NCBI GenBank assembly: GCA_015061115.1
Contig: SUXE01000001.1
Location: 388,632 to 452,631, forward strand
Direction: 5' to 3'
Source of the DNA: Bacteroidales bacterium
GTDB taxonomy: Bacteria; Bacteroidota; Bacteroidia; Bacteroidales; Paludibacteraceae
DNA length: 64,000 nt
Positions 45,667 through 53,725 of this stretch are shown one piece after another (the stretch's first letter is position 1; every line of letters begins with the position of its first letter). A model generated the notes under the pieces. It made no database searches and had not been told where the DNA came from. It saw nothing but the letters and a program-made list of their open reading frames with translations. The position numbers and the translations under genes were made by a program.

Positions 45667-46012
45667 ATTATAAATGCGAAATGCTAAATTAGTGTTTCAA
45701 TAATTTAAGAGACATCTTGTAGAGACGCACGGACGTGCGTGTCACCATATGTAAATTATAAATGCGAAATGCTAAATTAGTGTTTCAATAATTTAGAGAC
45801 ATCTTGTAGAGACGCACGGACGTGCGTCTAACAACCGACGTGTGCAACCAATGGACGTGCGTGTCACCATATGTAATTTATAAATGCAAAATGCTAAATT
45901 ATCGTTTCGCATTTTTGTAGAGACGCACGGTCGTGCGTCTAATAACCGACGTGTGCAACCAATGGTCGTGCATAACCATAAAGAATCGTAGAGACGGGGT
46001 TTGTCCCCGTCT
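45665..46012 (+). repeat. Direct repeats carrying GTAGAGACG palindromes
   Basis: A unit of about 88 bp beginning AAATTATAAATGCGAAATGC is repeated at 45665 and 45753, with a third diverged unit from about 45874. Each contains GTAGAGACGCACGGACGTGC (copies at 45719, 45807, 45917) and ACCATATGTAA. A related element, GTAGAGACGGGGTTTGTCCC then CGTC, is at 45989-46012. The gap holds no other gene. Confidence 0.85.
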
Positions 46013-46082
46013 TTATTTTAATAAAAACACAGAGAAGAAGAGAATCACGGAGATCTGTGTCTCTGTGGTAAAAATATTCAAA

Positions 46083-47639
46083 ATGAAGAGAGTGTGTATA
46101 ATTGGATCGGGTGTGGCTGGTATGACGTGTGGAATCCATTTGCAGAAAAGTGGTTTTCAGACGGTCATCTATGAGAGTGGCATGACGCCTGGTGGATTAT
46201 GCACAGGGTGGAGCAGAGGCGGATATTCGTTCAACGGCTGTATGCATTGGCTGTTGGGGGCAGAGAAAGGCATATCATTCAATACGATGTGGAATGAAAT
46301 TGTTGATCTGTCGCAGATTGAATTTGTTGATCATAAAGAACGTGTCCAATTTGAGGTTAAATCCCACGTAGAGACGCACGGACGTGCGTCTGACATGACC
46401 GACAAATATGGCTCCCACATTTTCCATTTTTATAATAAAACCGACGATTTTGAAAAATATCTGTTGGACATTGCTCCCGAGGATGCCACGCTGATAAAGA
46501 AATGGATGGCGTGTGTGAGAGGATTGAATAAGTTTCAAGAAATATTGCCTCCTGTGATTGCAGACGACGCGAGTGTTTGGCAGAAAATCAAGTTTTGGGG
46601 TGGCAAGATGACAGTCAGGATGCATCAGTTGGGATTCCATTTTATGAGATACCGTCTGTCTGGCATTATGAAAGGCACTACCCACACGTTTGCAGAGCGT
46701 TTCAAATCTCCGTTTTTACGTGAGGCGATACGTAATCTTTATGAAAAAGAGATGTCGATGAATCTGCTCTGTTTTGTGCAGAGTTACGCTGATTTAGGAG
46801 TGGCGCAATATCCCAAGGGTGGTTCGGAGGCGTTTGCCAAATTGTTGGCTGATAGCTATTTGAAATCGGGAGGAACGATCAAATATAATTCCAGAGTAGA
46901 TAAAATTATTGTAGACGACGGTGCTCATAAAGCTAAAGGTATCCAGCTGAAGAATGGAGAATTTTGTGAGGCTGATTATGTGGTGTCTGCAGCCGATTGG
47001 CATTGGACGATGTTTGATGCGCTCGGTGAGAGATATATCCCGTCGGACATGATGAAATACAGGAATATTGCTGACAGCGACGTCTACTATTCATATTGTA
47101 TCCTTTATTTGGGAGTGAAAGACGGAATGAAACAGCATCCTCATTTCCTTCGTTTCTACACAGATCCGTATTCATTGCCGGATGGAACTTGTTTCGACAA
47201 AATGGAGGTCCATATCTACAATTATGATGAGACTCTCGCAGGAGACGACAAGTGTACCATCGCAGTCTATTTCCAGACGCAAAACGGTGGTTATTGGATA
47301 GATAAACGAGAGCATGACAGAAGTGGCTATGACGCTGTAAAGAAGCAGTTTACTGCTTTGGCAATCGAGAAACTAGTGGGACATTTTGGTGAGGATTTCA
47401 GGGATAAAATAGAGGTCTCTGATCTTACAACACCTGCCTCATACCATCGTTATACCAATAATTACAACGGTTCGTCGCAGGGATGGATGCCGATGGTCGG
47501 CCGACGAAGTTTCGGAAAAGTGCGTAATGTGAGCAACGTCTTCCTTTGCGGACATTGGACGATTCCAGGCGGAGGTTTACCGATTGCGTTGAAGAGTGGA
47601 AGAGACGTGGCAAGAAAAATTAAAAACAATACGTGTTGA
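46083..47639 (+). CDS. FAD-dependent carotenoid desaturase/isomerase-like oxidoreductase
   Basis: 518 aa from ATG 46083. The frame extends 50 codons upstream into repeat DNA, which is rejected. The dinucleotide-binding motif IGSGVAGMTCGIHLQKSGF is at 6-24, and GLCTGWSRGGYSFNGCMHWL follows. The C-terminus has NVFLCGHWTIPGGGLPIALKSGRDVA, the FAD signature of the phytoene desaturase/CrtISO family. Bacterial members act on carotenoids, retinol-like or fatty-acid substrates; the substrate is not clear and no carotenoid genes are nearby. A dispersed palindrome encodes residues 96-103 in frame. Confidence 0.85.
   Translation: MKRVCIIGSGVAGMTCGIHLQKSGFQTVIYESGMTPGGLCTGWSRGGYSFNGCMHWLLGAEKGISFNTMWNEIVDLSQIEFVDHKERVQFEVKSHVETHGRASDMTDKYGSHIFHFYNKTDDFEKYLLDIAPEDATLIKKWMACVRGLNKFQEILPPVIADDASVWQKIKFWGGKMTVRMHQLGFHFMRYRLSGIMKGTTHTFAERFKSPFLREAIRNLYEKEMSMNLLCFVQSYADLGVAQYPKGGSEAFAKLLADSYLKSGGTIKYNSRVDKIIVDDGAHKAKGIQLKNGEFCEADYVVSAADWHWTMFDALGERYIPSDMMKYRNIADSDVYYSYCILYLGVKDGMKQHPHFLRFYTDPYSLPDGTCFDKMEVHIYNYDETLAGDDKCTIAVYFQTQNGGYWIDKREHDRSGYDAVKKQFTALAIEKLVGHFGEDFRDKIEVSDLTTPASYHRYTNNYNGSSQGWMPMVGRRSFGKVRNVSNVFLCGHWTIPGGGLPIALKSGRDVARKIKNNTC
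46369..46391 (+). repeat. GTAGAGACG palindrome inside a coding region
   Basis: GTAGAGACGCACGGACGTGC then GTCT, the same as the intergenic copies at 45.7-45.9 kb. It is read in frame as VETHGRAS within the flavoprotein gene. The palindrome proper is 46372-46391. Confidence 0.85.
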
Positions 47640-47687
47640 ATTAAGAAACTGTTTGAATTTAATTAATAGATTAGGTTACACTGAAAA

Positions 47688-47752
47688 GAGGATTGTTAAG
47701 GGCGGAACGCCCTAACCCCTTTCCCCCTATGCGAGTCCGTAAGGACGAGCAT
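47688..47752 (+). repeat. GAGGATTGTTAAGGGCGG dispersed element, copy 2
   Basis: Starts GAGGATTGTTAAGGGCGGAA and continues CGCCCTAACC, then TGCGAGTCCG-TAAGGACGAGCA. Almost the same as 25379-25442; lies between the flavoprotein gene and menE. Confidence 0.82.
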
Positions 47753-47810
47753 TATATTATGTGATTGTATTCAATCGTTAGAGTATGAAAATTAAACAGT
47801 TTCTGATTTT

Positions 47811-48866
47811 ATGACTGATATTATAATTGACGGCAAGAGATATACACGTGAGAATCTGAACGAAATTGAGAACGAAAGCGTCAGGGATTTTCTCATTGAG
47901 TGGTTCTCAGATTCACCGACGGTCAATCTGCATACATCCGGCTCAACAGGTAAGCCCAAACTGATAGTCGCCGAGAAATCACGTATGATTGCCAGTGCCA
48001 GGATGACATTGGATTATCTGAAATTGAAGAAAGAAGACACTGCATTGCTTTGTCTGTCAGTCAATTACATCGCTGGAAAAATGATGATTGTGCGAGCTAT
48101 TGTGGGTGGATTGAATCTTCTTATTGGTGATGTGTCGAGTAATCCGTTGCAGAATGAAGATCGACATGTTGATTTTGCGGCAATGGTTCCGTTGCAGGTC
48201 TACAATTCATACAGAGATAAAAGCGGCAGGTTTTCAAAAATAGGTAAGGTTATTATAGGAGGTGGAGCGATTGATAAAAATGAAGAGTCCACCTACAGTT
48301 CTTTGCCCAATGAGATATATGCCACTTATGGAATGACAGAGACTCTTTCTCATATTGCGATGCGTAGGATCAACGGTGAGAGTCGCAGCACTTATTTTAC
48401 TCCGATGAATGGGGTAGAGTTGAGTCTGAAGGACGGTGAAGAAAACGAAGGCAAATGTGTTGGCACACTGGTTATCAAAGCACCGATGTTGTGTGCGGAG
48501 ACACTATACACCAATGACAATGTGGAGATGGGGCCCGACGGTACGTTCCGCATCTTAGGACGTAAAGACAATGTGGTTTGTTCGGGAGGAATCAAATTGC
48601 AGATTGAGGAGATAGAAGCCAAATTGGCCGATTATATACCGTATGATTTTGCGATATCGTCAGTGCAGGATGAAAAACTTGGTGAAAAATTGGTTTTGGT
48701 GGTGGAATGTGTAGAGTCTGATTCCTCAATCACCATCAGCGATTTATCACAGCACCTAGAAAAATATGAAGTGCCAAAACAAATCTTTTTCACATCATGT
48801 TTGCCAAGGACAGAAAGTGGAAAGATTGCGAGAGCTAATCTTAAACAAATGATTTGCAAGCCGTAG
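47811..48866 (+). CDS. menE: O-succinylbenzoate-CoA ligase-like AMP-binding enzyme
   Basis: 351-aa adenylating enzyme. The phosphate-binding loop TSGSTGKPK is at 42-50. Later motifs are YATYGMTETLSH (A5-like), GTFRILGRKDNVVCSGGIKLQ (A7-A8) and LPRTESGKIARANLK (A10 lysine). About 100 N-terminal residues of typical MenE are missing, as is usual in Bacteroidales MenE proteins of this short type. Other men genes are not next to it, so the assignment to menaquinone synthesis rests on similarity only. Confidence 0.75.
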   Translation: MTDIIIDGKRYTRENLNEIENESVRDFLIEWFSDSPTVNLHTSGSTGKPKLIVAEKSRMIASARMTLDYLKLKKEDTALLCLSVNYIAGKMMIVRAIVGGLNLLIGDVSSNPLQNEDRHVDFAAMVPLQVYNSYRDKSGRFSKIGKVIIGGGAIDKNEESTYSSLPNEIYATYGMTETLSHIAMRRINGESRSTYFTPMNGVELSLKDGEENEGKCVGTLVIKAPMLCAETLYTNDNVEMGPDGTFRILGRKDNVVCSGGIKLQIEEIEAKLADYIPYDFAISSVQDEKLGEKLVLVVECVESDSSITISDLSQHLEKYEVPKQIFFTSCLPRTESGKIARANLKQMICKP

Positions 48867-49050
48867 TCGAGCACACAGAATTTTAATAAAACCACAGAGA
48901 CACAAAGTTAACAGAGAAAGGCTATGCCTTTTTATGAGAAAAAAGAGGTAAGAAATCAATCATAAAGTGGAAAAAGCTATTGTTCGTTATTGCGAATTTG
49001 TGGATTACAATTCGTCGAATTCACGTTAAATAAAGAATATAATGACACAA

Positions 49051-49082
49051 AAAAGACGACCCATATGAATGAGTCGTCTTTT
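49051..49082 (-). terminator. Terminator of the NlpC/P60-like gene
   Basis: AAAAGACGAC pairs with GTCGTCTTTT (10 bp, 12-nt loop). On the minus strand it is followed by TTGTG after the T run. The spacer 48867-49050 holds only a weak AAAGGC-tat-GCCTTTTT hairpin at 48917-48933. Confidence 0.8.
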
Positions 49083-49102
49083 TATATTTAAGAATCAGAT
49101 TC

Positions 49103-49783
49103 TTACTTAGTGACATCGTTAAGCTTCTGTTCTGCCTTCTCAGCTTTAGCTGCTGCCTTAGCGGCCTCTTTGTTAGCTTTGTCGATTTTCTCCTGAGCCT
49201 TCTGAGCCTCTTTTTCAGCTTTGATTCTTTCCTTCTCAGCCTTTTCTGCTGCCTTAGCAGCTTCAGCCTGAGCTTTAGCGTGCTGCTCCTGAGCCTTAGC
49301 GATAGCCTTCTGCTCTTTCTCGTATGTCTTGCGTAGAGTAGCTAGTTCCTTGTCAGAAGTGATGTGAGTACCACACTTGTAACCAAGACTTTCTGAGCTT
49401 GAGATCATCACCTGTCCGTTAACAACGTGAAGGAAGCTTAGAGAATTGTCTCCTCCGATTTTGTATACGATACCAGCCTGTCCATCGTTGAAGAAAATCA
49501 AATCTCCAACTGCCAATTTAGCCATTTTCTTTACAGCTTTACCCTCTTTGGCAAGACTTGATATGTTGTCAGACAACTCATAACCGACCTGAGAGAATGC
49601 GTACTGGATCAACTTACCGTTGTCGTACTCAGCGGCTGCACCTGGAAGATTATTAAGCTGTAGTGCTGTGTTTAGCATACCGTCAATTGTTTTCTGAGGT
49701 GCTTTGGCAACCTTCTCTTTGTCTACTGCGAATGACGACAATGCAATCATTGCCGACACTGCTATCATGAAAAGTTTTTTCAT
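49103..49783 (-). CDS. Secreted NlpC/P60-like protein without catalytic residues
   Basis: 226 aa, signal peptide 1-19 (MKKLFMIAVSAMIALSSFA). Residues 30-140 follow the NlpC/P60 pattern: YDNGKLIQYAFSQVGYEL where DCSGFVQY is expected, SSLAKEGKAV, LAVGDLIFFNDGQAGIVYKI where GHVGIY is expected, and FLHVVNG. The catalytic Cys is replaced by Asn55 and the His by Gln102. The last 75 residues form an Ala/Lys/Glu coiled coil. A peptidoglycan-binding or structural role rather than hydrolysis is inferred. Confidence 0.72.
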   Translation of the reverse strand: MKKLFMIAVSAMIALSSFAVDKEKVAKAPQKTIDGMLNTALQLNNLPGAAAEYDNGKLIQYAFSQVGYELSDNISSLAKEGKAVKKMAKLAVGDLIFFNDGQAGIVYKIGGDNSLSFLHVVNGQVMISSSESLGYKCGTHITSDKELATLRKTYEKEQKAIAKAQEQHAKAQAEAAKAAEKAEKERIKAEKEAQKAQEKIDKANKEAAKAAAKAEKAEQKLNDVTK

Positions 49784-49819
49784 TTTAAAACCCCTGTTTA
49801 TGTTTTATGTTTGTGACTG

Positions 49820-49852
49820 CAAAATTATCAAAAAAGCATGTAATTATGCAAA
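49820..49852 (-). promoter_or_regulatory. Full Bacteroidota promoter of the NlpC/P60-like gene
   Basis: On the minus strand: TTTG (49849-49852), a 21-nt spacer, then TAATTTTG (49820-49827). The start of transcription falls about 30 nt before the ATG. Confidence 0.72.
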
Positions 49853-49995
49853 AAATTACGTGATTGTTGGATTGATTTAAGCTTTTTTACACATTTATGT
49901 TTTAATGAGTTTGTTTGCAGAATAAAATGGTATATTTATACGTAGACGGAATTGTGCCTATATTCAGCCATATAGTGGAGTGCGTTCTTAAATAT

Positions 49996-50026
49996 TTTGG
50001 ATTTTTATGTGGAACTTTTATCTTTG
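49996..50026 (+). promoter_or_regulatory. Full Bacteroidota promoter of the SUFU-domain gene
   Basis: TTTG (49996-49999), a 19-nt spacer, then TATCTTTG (50019-50026). The leader is about 78 nt. Confidence 0.72.
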
Positions 50027-50110
50027 TCTAAGAAAAATTATTAAAATAAGGATTTTCCAGTGGATAATCTATTTTAGGACAACTATTTATTAATCATAAA
50101 AAATACTTTC

Positions 50111-51382
50111 ATGAAAAAATACACGAAAGAGAATGTGTTCAATGTAAAGACGGAGGGGACACCTGAAGATTTCAGAACTTATTTGCCGGAAACGTTCGGC
50201 GAATATCTTAAATCATCCTACAGACATTATTTCGAAACTTATAAAATAAGGAATATTCTTGAGATTATTGCTGTAATAGCTCTTCCTGTTTTGGTTTTCT
50301 ATTTCGGACAAACAAGACATTGGCTGAAAATCGCTATTTTTATACTTATGGTCATTGGTATGAAGACATACTTGATCAAAAACTTCTACAAGCTATATAA
50401 AACACTAAAGGGAGGTGTATACTACAGATTCGACAAACACGGTATATCAATGATGGTGGATTCAGATTGTCAGGTTCGTTATGATACAGACAGTTGGAAT
50501 CTTGTGGAGTCTGTTTATGAATATGACGACAGCATCGTCGTCAATCTGTCTGATAAGGCAGAACTTGCTGAGGAAATACATATAATTGGTGGGGATAAAG
50601 AGAAGAACCTCAAGAATCTTTTGGGCTTCTGGCAGATGTCGTTGAATTTCACATTGAATGGAAAAAATCCCGATGATATGCCTGATTATTATTCCGCTGA
50701 GGAAATGGAGGAGGTCCAGAATTTTATTGAGGAACAATTCGGAGAGATTGACTGCATCGCACATGAGCAGAAATCCGCTTTGGGTCTGCATGTCGATCTT
50801 GCCATAATCAAACCTACTGAAGAGAGACCATACTACACTGTTTGTACCCTTGGCGTCGGCGCTTATCGAATGACTATGAATGACGAGGATAGAGTGGAAA
50901 ACCATACTCCGGAATATAATGAGTTTTTGATCCATCTTCCTGCCGATTGGGTTGTGATGCCAGAAGAAGGATACGAGAAAGAGGAGAATTGGTGGCCAAT
51001 CCGACTTTTGAAAACAGTTGCGGTAGAGCCTAAAGATTCACATGAGTGCTTCAAATTCAATGAGATTGTAAGTTACAAGAGAAGCAATGAATCAGAAAAG
51101 TCGACCAGCGTCTATATCGATTTTCCTTTGCCTGATCCGAATTATATTACACGATTCAGCACAAGCACCGGCAGAACCATCCAGTTCTTGCAGTTAATTC
51201 CGTTGACGGAAGAGGAGGCCAACCATTTCGATGTCGATCGTATTGTAGATTATTATGAAAAGTCTTCGTATTATTATGACATGGATACTGAGTCTACACA
51301 GGAGATGGATGAAGAAGACCGAATTGACCTCTACACAGAGCATATTCTCAACCATTTCAAGAAAATCGCCAACAATTCATAA
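50111..51382 (+). CDS. Membrane protein with suppressor-of-fused (SUFU) domain
   Basis: 423 aa. N-terminal cytoplasmic segment, then two membrane helices (about 49-64 and 72-88) joined by a short loop, in a YcxB-like arrangement with YYRFDKHGISMMV. The C-terminal half (about 220-380) resembles SUFU: GLHVDLAIIKPTEERPYYTV, CTLGVGAYRMTM, YNEFLIHLPADWV and RTIQFLQLIPLTEEEANHF. Bacterial SUFU proteins often act as immunity or stress factors. Alone between two repeats. Confidence 0.75.
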   Translation: MKKYTKENVFNVKTEGTPEDFRTYLPETFGEYLKSSYRHYFETYKIRNILEIIAVIALPVLVFYFGQTRHWLKIAIFILMVIGMKTYLIKNFYKLYKTLKGGVYYRFDKHGISMMVDSDCQVRYDTDSWNLVESVYEYDDSIVVNLSDKAELAEEIHIIGGDKEKNLKNLLGFWQMSLNFTLNGKNPDDMPDYYSAEEMEEVQNFIEEQFGEIDCIAHEQKSALGLHVDLAIIKPTEERPYYTVCTLGVGAYRMTMNDEDRVENHTPEYNEFLIHLPADWVVMPEEGYEKEENWWPIRLLKTVAVEPKDSHECFKFNEIVSYKRSNESEKSTSVYIDFPLPDPNYITRFSTSTGRTIQFLQLIPLTEEEANHFDVDRIVDYYEKSSYYYDMDTESTQEMDEEDRIDLYTEHILNHFKKIANNS

Positions 51383-51383
51383 T

Positions 51384-51560
51384 TCACAATTCATAATTCA
51401 TAATTGTTTGGAAATACATCTGCGGAATTGGATTTTGTCTGTAGGGGCGAACCCTTGTGGTCTTGTGGACAATTCATAATGCATAATGCATAATGCGTAA
51501 TTGTTTGGAAATCCATCTGTGGAATTGGATTTTGTCTGTAGGAGCGACCCCTTGTGGTCG
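51384..51560 (+). repeat. 97-bp direct repeat pair
   Basis: A segment with TAATTGTTTGGAAAT, CATCTG, GGAATTGGATTTTGTCTGTA and GGxGCGAxCCCTTGTGGTC occurs at about 51384-51462 and again 97 bp later, at about 51481-51560, with few differences. Both begin with AATTCATAATGCATAAT-type micro-repeats. The GTAGGGGCGA-type end also appears at 21302. Confidence 0.8.
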
Positions 51561-51575
51561 CCCAGACATGCGTAT

Positions 51576-51612
51576 AAAAATAGAGACGTCGCATTGCGGC
51601 GTCTCTTTGTTG
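51576..51612. terminator. Bidirectional terminator
   Basis: AGAGACGTCGC-att-GCGGCGTCTCT (51582-51606), with T on the right and A on the left, between the plus-strand SUFU gene and the minus-strand membrane gene. Confidence 0.75.
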
Positions 51613-51737
51613 TTTTATATTGCATTGCGATGTTCCCGTAGATGAATCCCCGATTATGCCGTTAGTCGTTTAAAAAATTGGTAGCAAATATTTAGACGGA
51701 TTCATCTTTTTACCCCGTTAGTGGTTATACCTAATGA

Positions 51738-52478
51738 TCATTCTACAGGCGTCAGATAATTTGTATCATCATTTCCAAATTTTTCATCTTCATCGCCATT
51801 TCGCCTTTTTTTCCAATCCTTATATTTTTTCTCCAACCATACCACCAATTTTTTTGTGTAGAAAGAAGACAAGTACGCAAATATTAATGCCAATATGAAA
51901 GGCCATAGCAAAACCTCCGTTATGCTGCGTGACAACTCACTGTCTTTATTGATTAAGAATTCTTCTGCTCCTATAATCTTCTCTTTGATACAATACTCAG
52001 GCAATTCAAGATTCTCAAACAAACTGTCTTTTCTAACAATCCCGTCTTCCATATTAAGAGAAAAATATGAGTCAGACGCATGACCATAAAGATAATTTTG
52101 ACTCTCCGCCAGACTATCAACGTAATCTAGAGTAAACCGTTTTCCTTCAATGTAAAATGGAAAATTATCAATAGATTTGAGTGTATATTTGTCGTTAATC
52201 TTAACATATCTTGTATCTCCTAAGTAGACATTTGAATCACTACTGCCACAAAAAAATATGCTAAAGCAAGAAAAAATGAAGAACAAAAAGAAGAATATGG
52301 CAGAACCTACGGAGTACGATATTATGTGAGACAAACGATTCTCCTTTTTGGAAACGAAGTATATTACTGCTATTGCTAGAATTTCAGCCAGAAATATGAG
52401 ACCTCCAATTATAGCGATTATGCTGACAACAGCAAAAAACAACATTGCAATCAAACTCAAACAACCAAGTAAATCCAT
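51738..52478 (-). CDS. Hypothetical membrane protein
   Basis: 246 aa with about four membrane helices: 5-30, 34-48, 55-77 and 190-208. Between them is a periplasmic-like domain with GDTRYVKINDKYTLKSIDNF and SYFSLNMEDGIVRKDSLFEN. The C-terminal tail is Lys/Glu-rich (LEKKYKDWKKRRNGDEDEKF). Not recognised. The -7-like box TAATTTTG on the minus strand is at 52501-52508, 22 nt before the ATG. Confidence 0.68.
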   Translation of the reverse strand: MDLLGCLSLIAMLFFAVVSIIAIIGGLIFLAEILAIAVIYFVSKKENRLSHIISYSVGSAIFFFLFFIFSCFSIFFCGSSDSNVYLGDTRYVKINDKYTLKSIDNFPFYIEGKRFTLDYVDSLAESQNYLYGHASDSYFSLNMEDGIVRKDSLFENLELPEYCIKEKIIGAEEFLINKDSELSRSITEVLLWPFILALIFAYLSSFYTKKLVVWLEKKYKDWKKRRNGDEDEKFGNDDTNYLTPVE

Positions 52479-52630
52479 ATAATAAGATTTTTTTTGTTTT
52501 CAAAATTACTAAAATTCACCTCAAATGCGGAAAAATCATTCTGCTTTTCTGGTCATTTTTATTCAGTTTCAAAAAAATATTCTTCATAATCCTAATATGT
52601 ATTCATTATTTTTTTTGTTTGCTTCATATA

Positions 52631-52662
52631 TTTGCAAAATTATTCTTTTGTGCCTAATTTTG
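52631..52662 (+). promoter_or_regulatory. Full Bacteroidota promoter of metF
   Basis: TTTG (52631-52634), a 20-nt spacer, then TAATTTTG (52655-52662). The leader is only about 40 nt, too short for a SAM or cobalamin riboswitch. Confidence 0.75.
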
Positions 52663-52708
52663 CACCGTCAAAAAGAATAACAAACGAAACAGCGAAACAT
52701 TAAATAAT

Positions 52709-53662
52709 ATGACAGTTCAGAATTTCATCACTAATTCACAGAAAACTGTGTTCTCATTTGAAATCCTACCTCCTCTAAAAGGAAACGGTATCGATAGAAT
52801 ATATAAGATTGTAGATAAACTTCGTGAATTTGATCCTAAATATATAAATATCACATCTCACCATAGTGAGGCTATCTATCGCCCTCAGGCTGACGGTCTG
52901 TTGCGCAGAAGCATGGTATTGCGTCGCCCAGGCACTGTGGCTATCGCCGCCGCAATCCAAAATAAATATGGCATTCAGGCGGTGCCTCATATCATCTGTA
53001 AGGGATTCACTAAGGAGGAGACGGAATACGCCCTTCTCGACCTTAATTTCCTTGGCATACACAATCTTCTTCTTCTTCGTGGCGACTGCAAGAATGTGTC
53101 GGTGCCAGCAGGACAGGAAAATCAATACAATGATTACGCTACAGATCTGCAGAAACAGGTGAATGATTTTAATAAAGGACTCGATATATACGGTGATAAA
53201 ATAGAGGGTGTGGATGTTCCTTTCTCTTACGGAATGGCTTGCTATCCAGAGAAACATGAGGAGGCTCCAAACCTAAATTCTGACCTTCGTATAGCTGTTG
53301 AGAAGGTGAAGAATGGTGCTCAATACCTTGTCACTCAGATGTTTTTTGATAATCAGAAATATTATGATTTCGTGGCGAAGGCACGTGAGGCTGGAATCAC
53401 AGTTCCTATCATCCCAGGTATCAAACCAGTGGTGCTGCGCAATCAGTTGAATGTCCTTCCTAAGGTGTTCCACACAGATATTCCAGAGGCTTTTGCCAAT
53501 GAACTGGCTAAATGTAAAACAGATGAGGAGGCTAAGGAAGTTGGTGTTGAATGGTGTTTGGCTCAATGTCGTGATCTTATGGCCCACGGTGTCAACAACC
53601 TTCATTTCTATACTCTTATGGCTTCTGATTCAGTGGCTCGCGTCGCAAAAGAGATATTTTAA
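52709..53662 (+). CDS. metF: Methylenetetrahydrofolate reductase
   Basis: 317-aa FAD enzyme that reduces 5,10-methylene-THF to 5-methyl-THF. TIM-barrel hallmarks: VFSFEILPPLKG, YINITSHHSEA, NLLLLRGDC, FSYGMACYPEKHEEA, KNGAQYLVTQMFFDNQKYYD and VPIIPGIKPV. The product is the methyl donor for MetH, encoded next. A 14-bp hairpin separates the two. Confidence 0.95.
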   Translation: MTVQNFITNSQKTVFSFEILPPLKGNGIDRIYKIVDKLREFDPKYINITSHHSEAIYRPQADGLLRRSMVLRRPGTVAIAAAIQNKYGIQAVPHIICKGFTKEETEYALLDLNFLGIHNLLLLRGDCKNVSVPAGQENQYNDYATDLQKQVNDFNKGLDIYGDKIEGVDVPFSYGMACYPEKHEEAPNLNSDLRIAVEKVKNGAQYLVTQMFFDNQKYYDFVAKAREAGITVPIIPGIKPVVLRNQLNVLPKVFHTDIPEAFANELAKCKTDEEAKEVGVEWCLAQCRDLMAHGVNNLHFYTLMASDSVARVAKEIF

Positions 53663-53678
53663 TAATAAATATATATGG

Positions 53679-53711
53679 AGACGCAGGATTCCGATAAGGG
53701 ATCTTGCGTCT
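53679..53711 (+). terminator. Hairpin between metF and metH
   Basis: AGACGCAGGATTCC pairs with GGGATCTTGCGTCT as RNA (14 bp with two G-U pairs, loop GATAA), followed by TGTTTCGTTTGT. It could attenuate metH or protect the metF message. An in-frame ATG at 53675 lies just before the stem, so it would put the hairpin in the coding region. Confidence 0.65.
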
Positions 53712-53725
53712 TGTTTCGTTTGTAT

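Noticed and set aside
45933..46082. N-terminal extension of the flavoprotein frame
   Set aside because: It consists of repeat-derived sequence; the FAD-binding motif begins at ATG 46083.
52663..52708. SAM or cobalamin riboswitch before metF
   Set aside because: The mapped promoter leaves a leader of about 40 nt, too short for these riboswitches, and no conserved core was seen.
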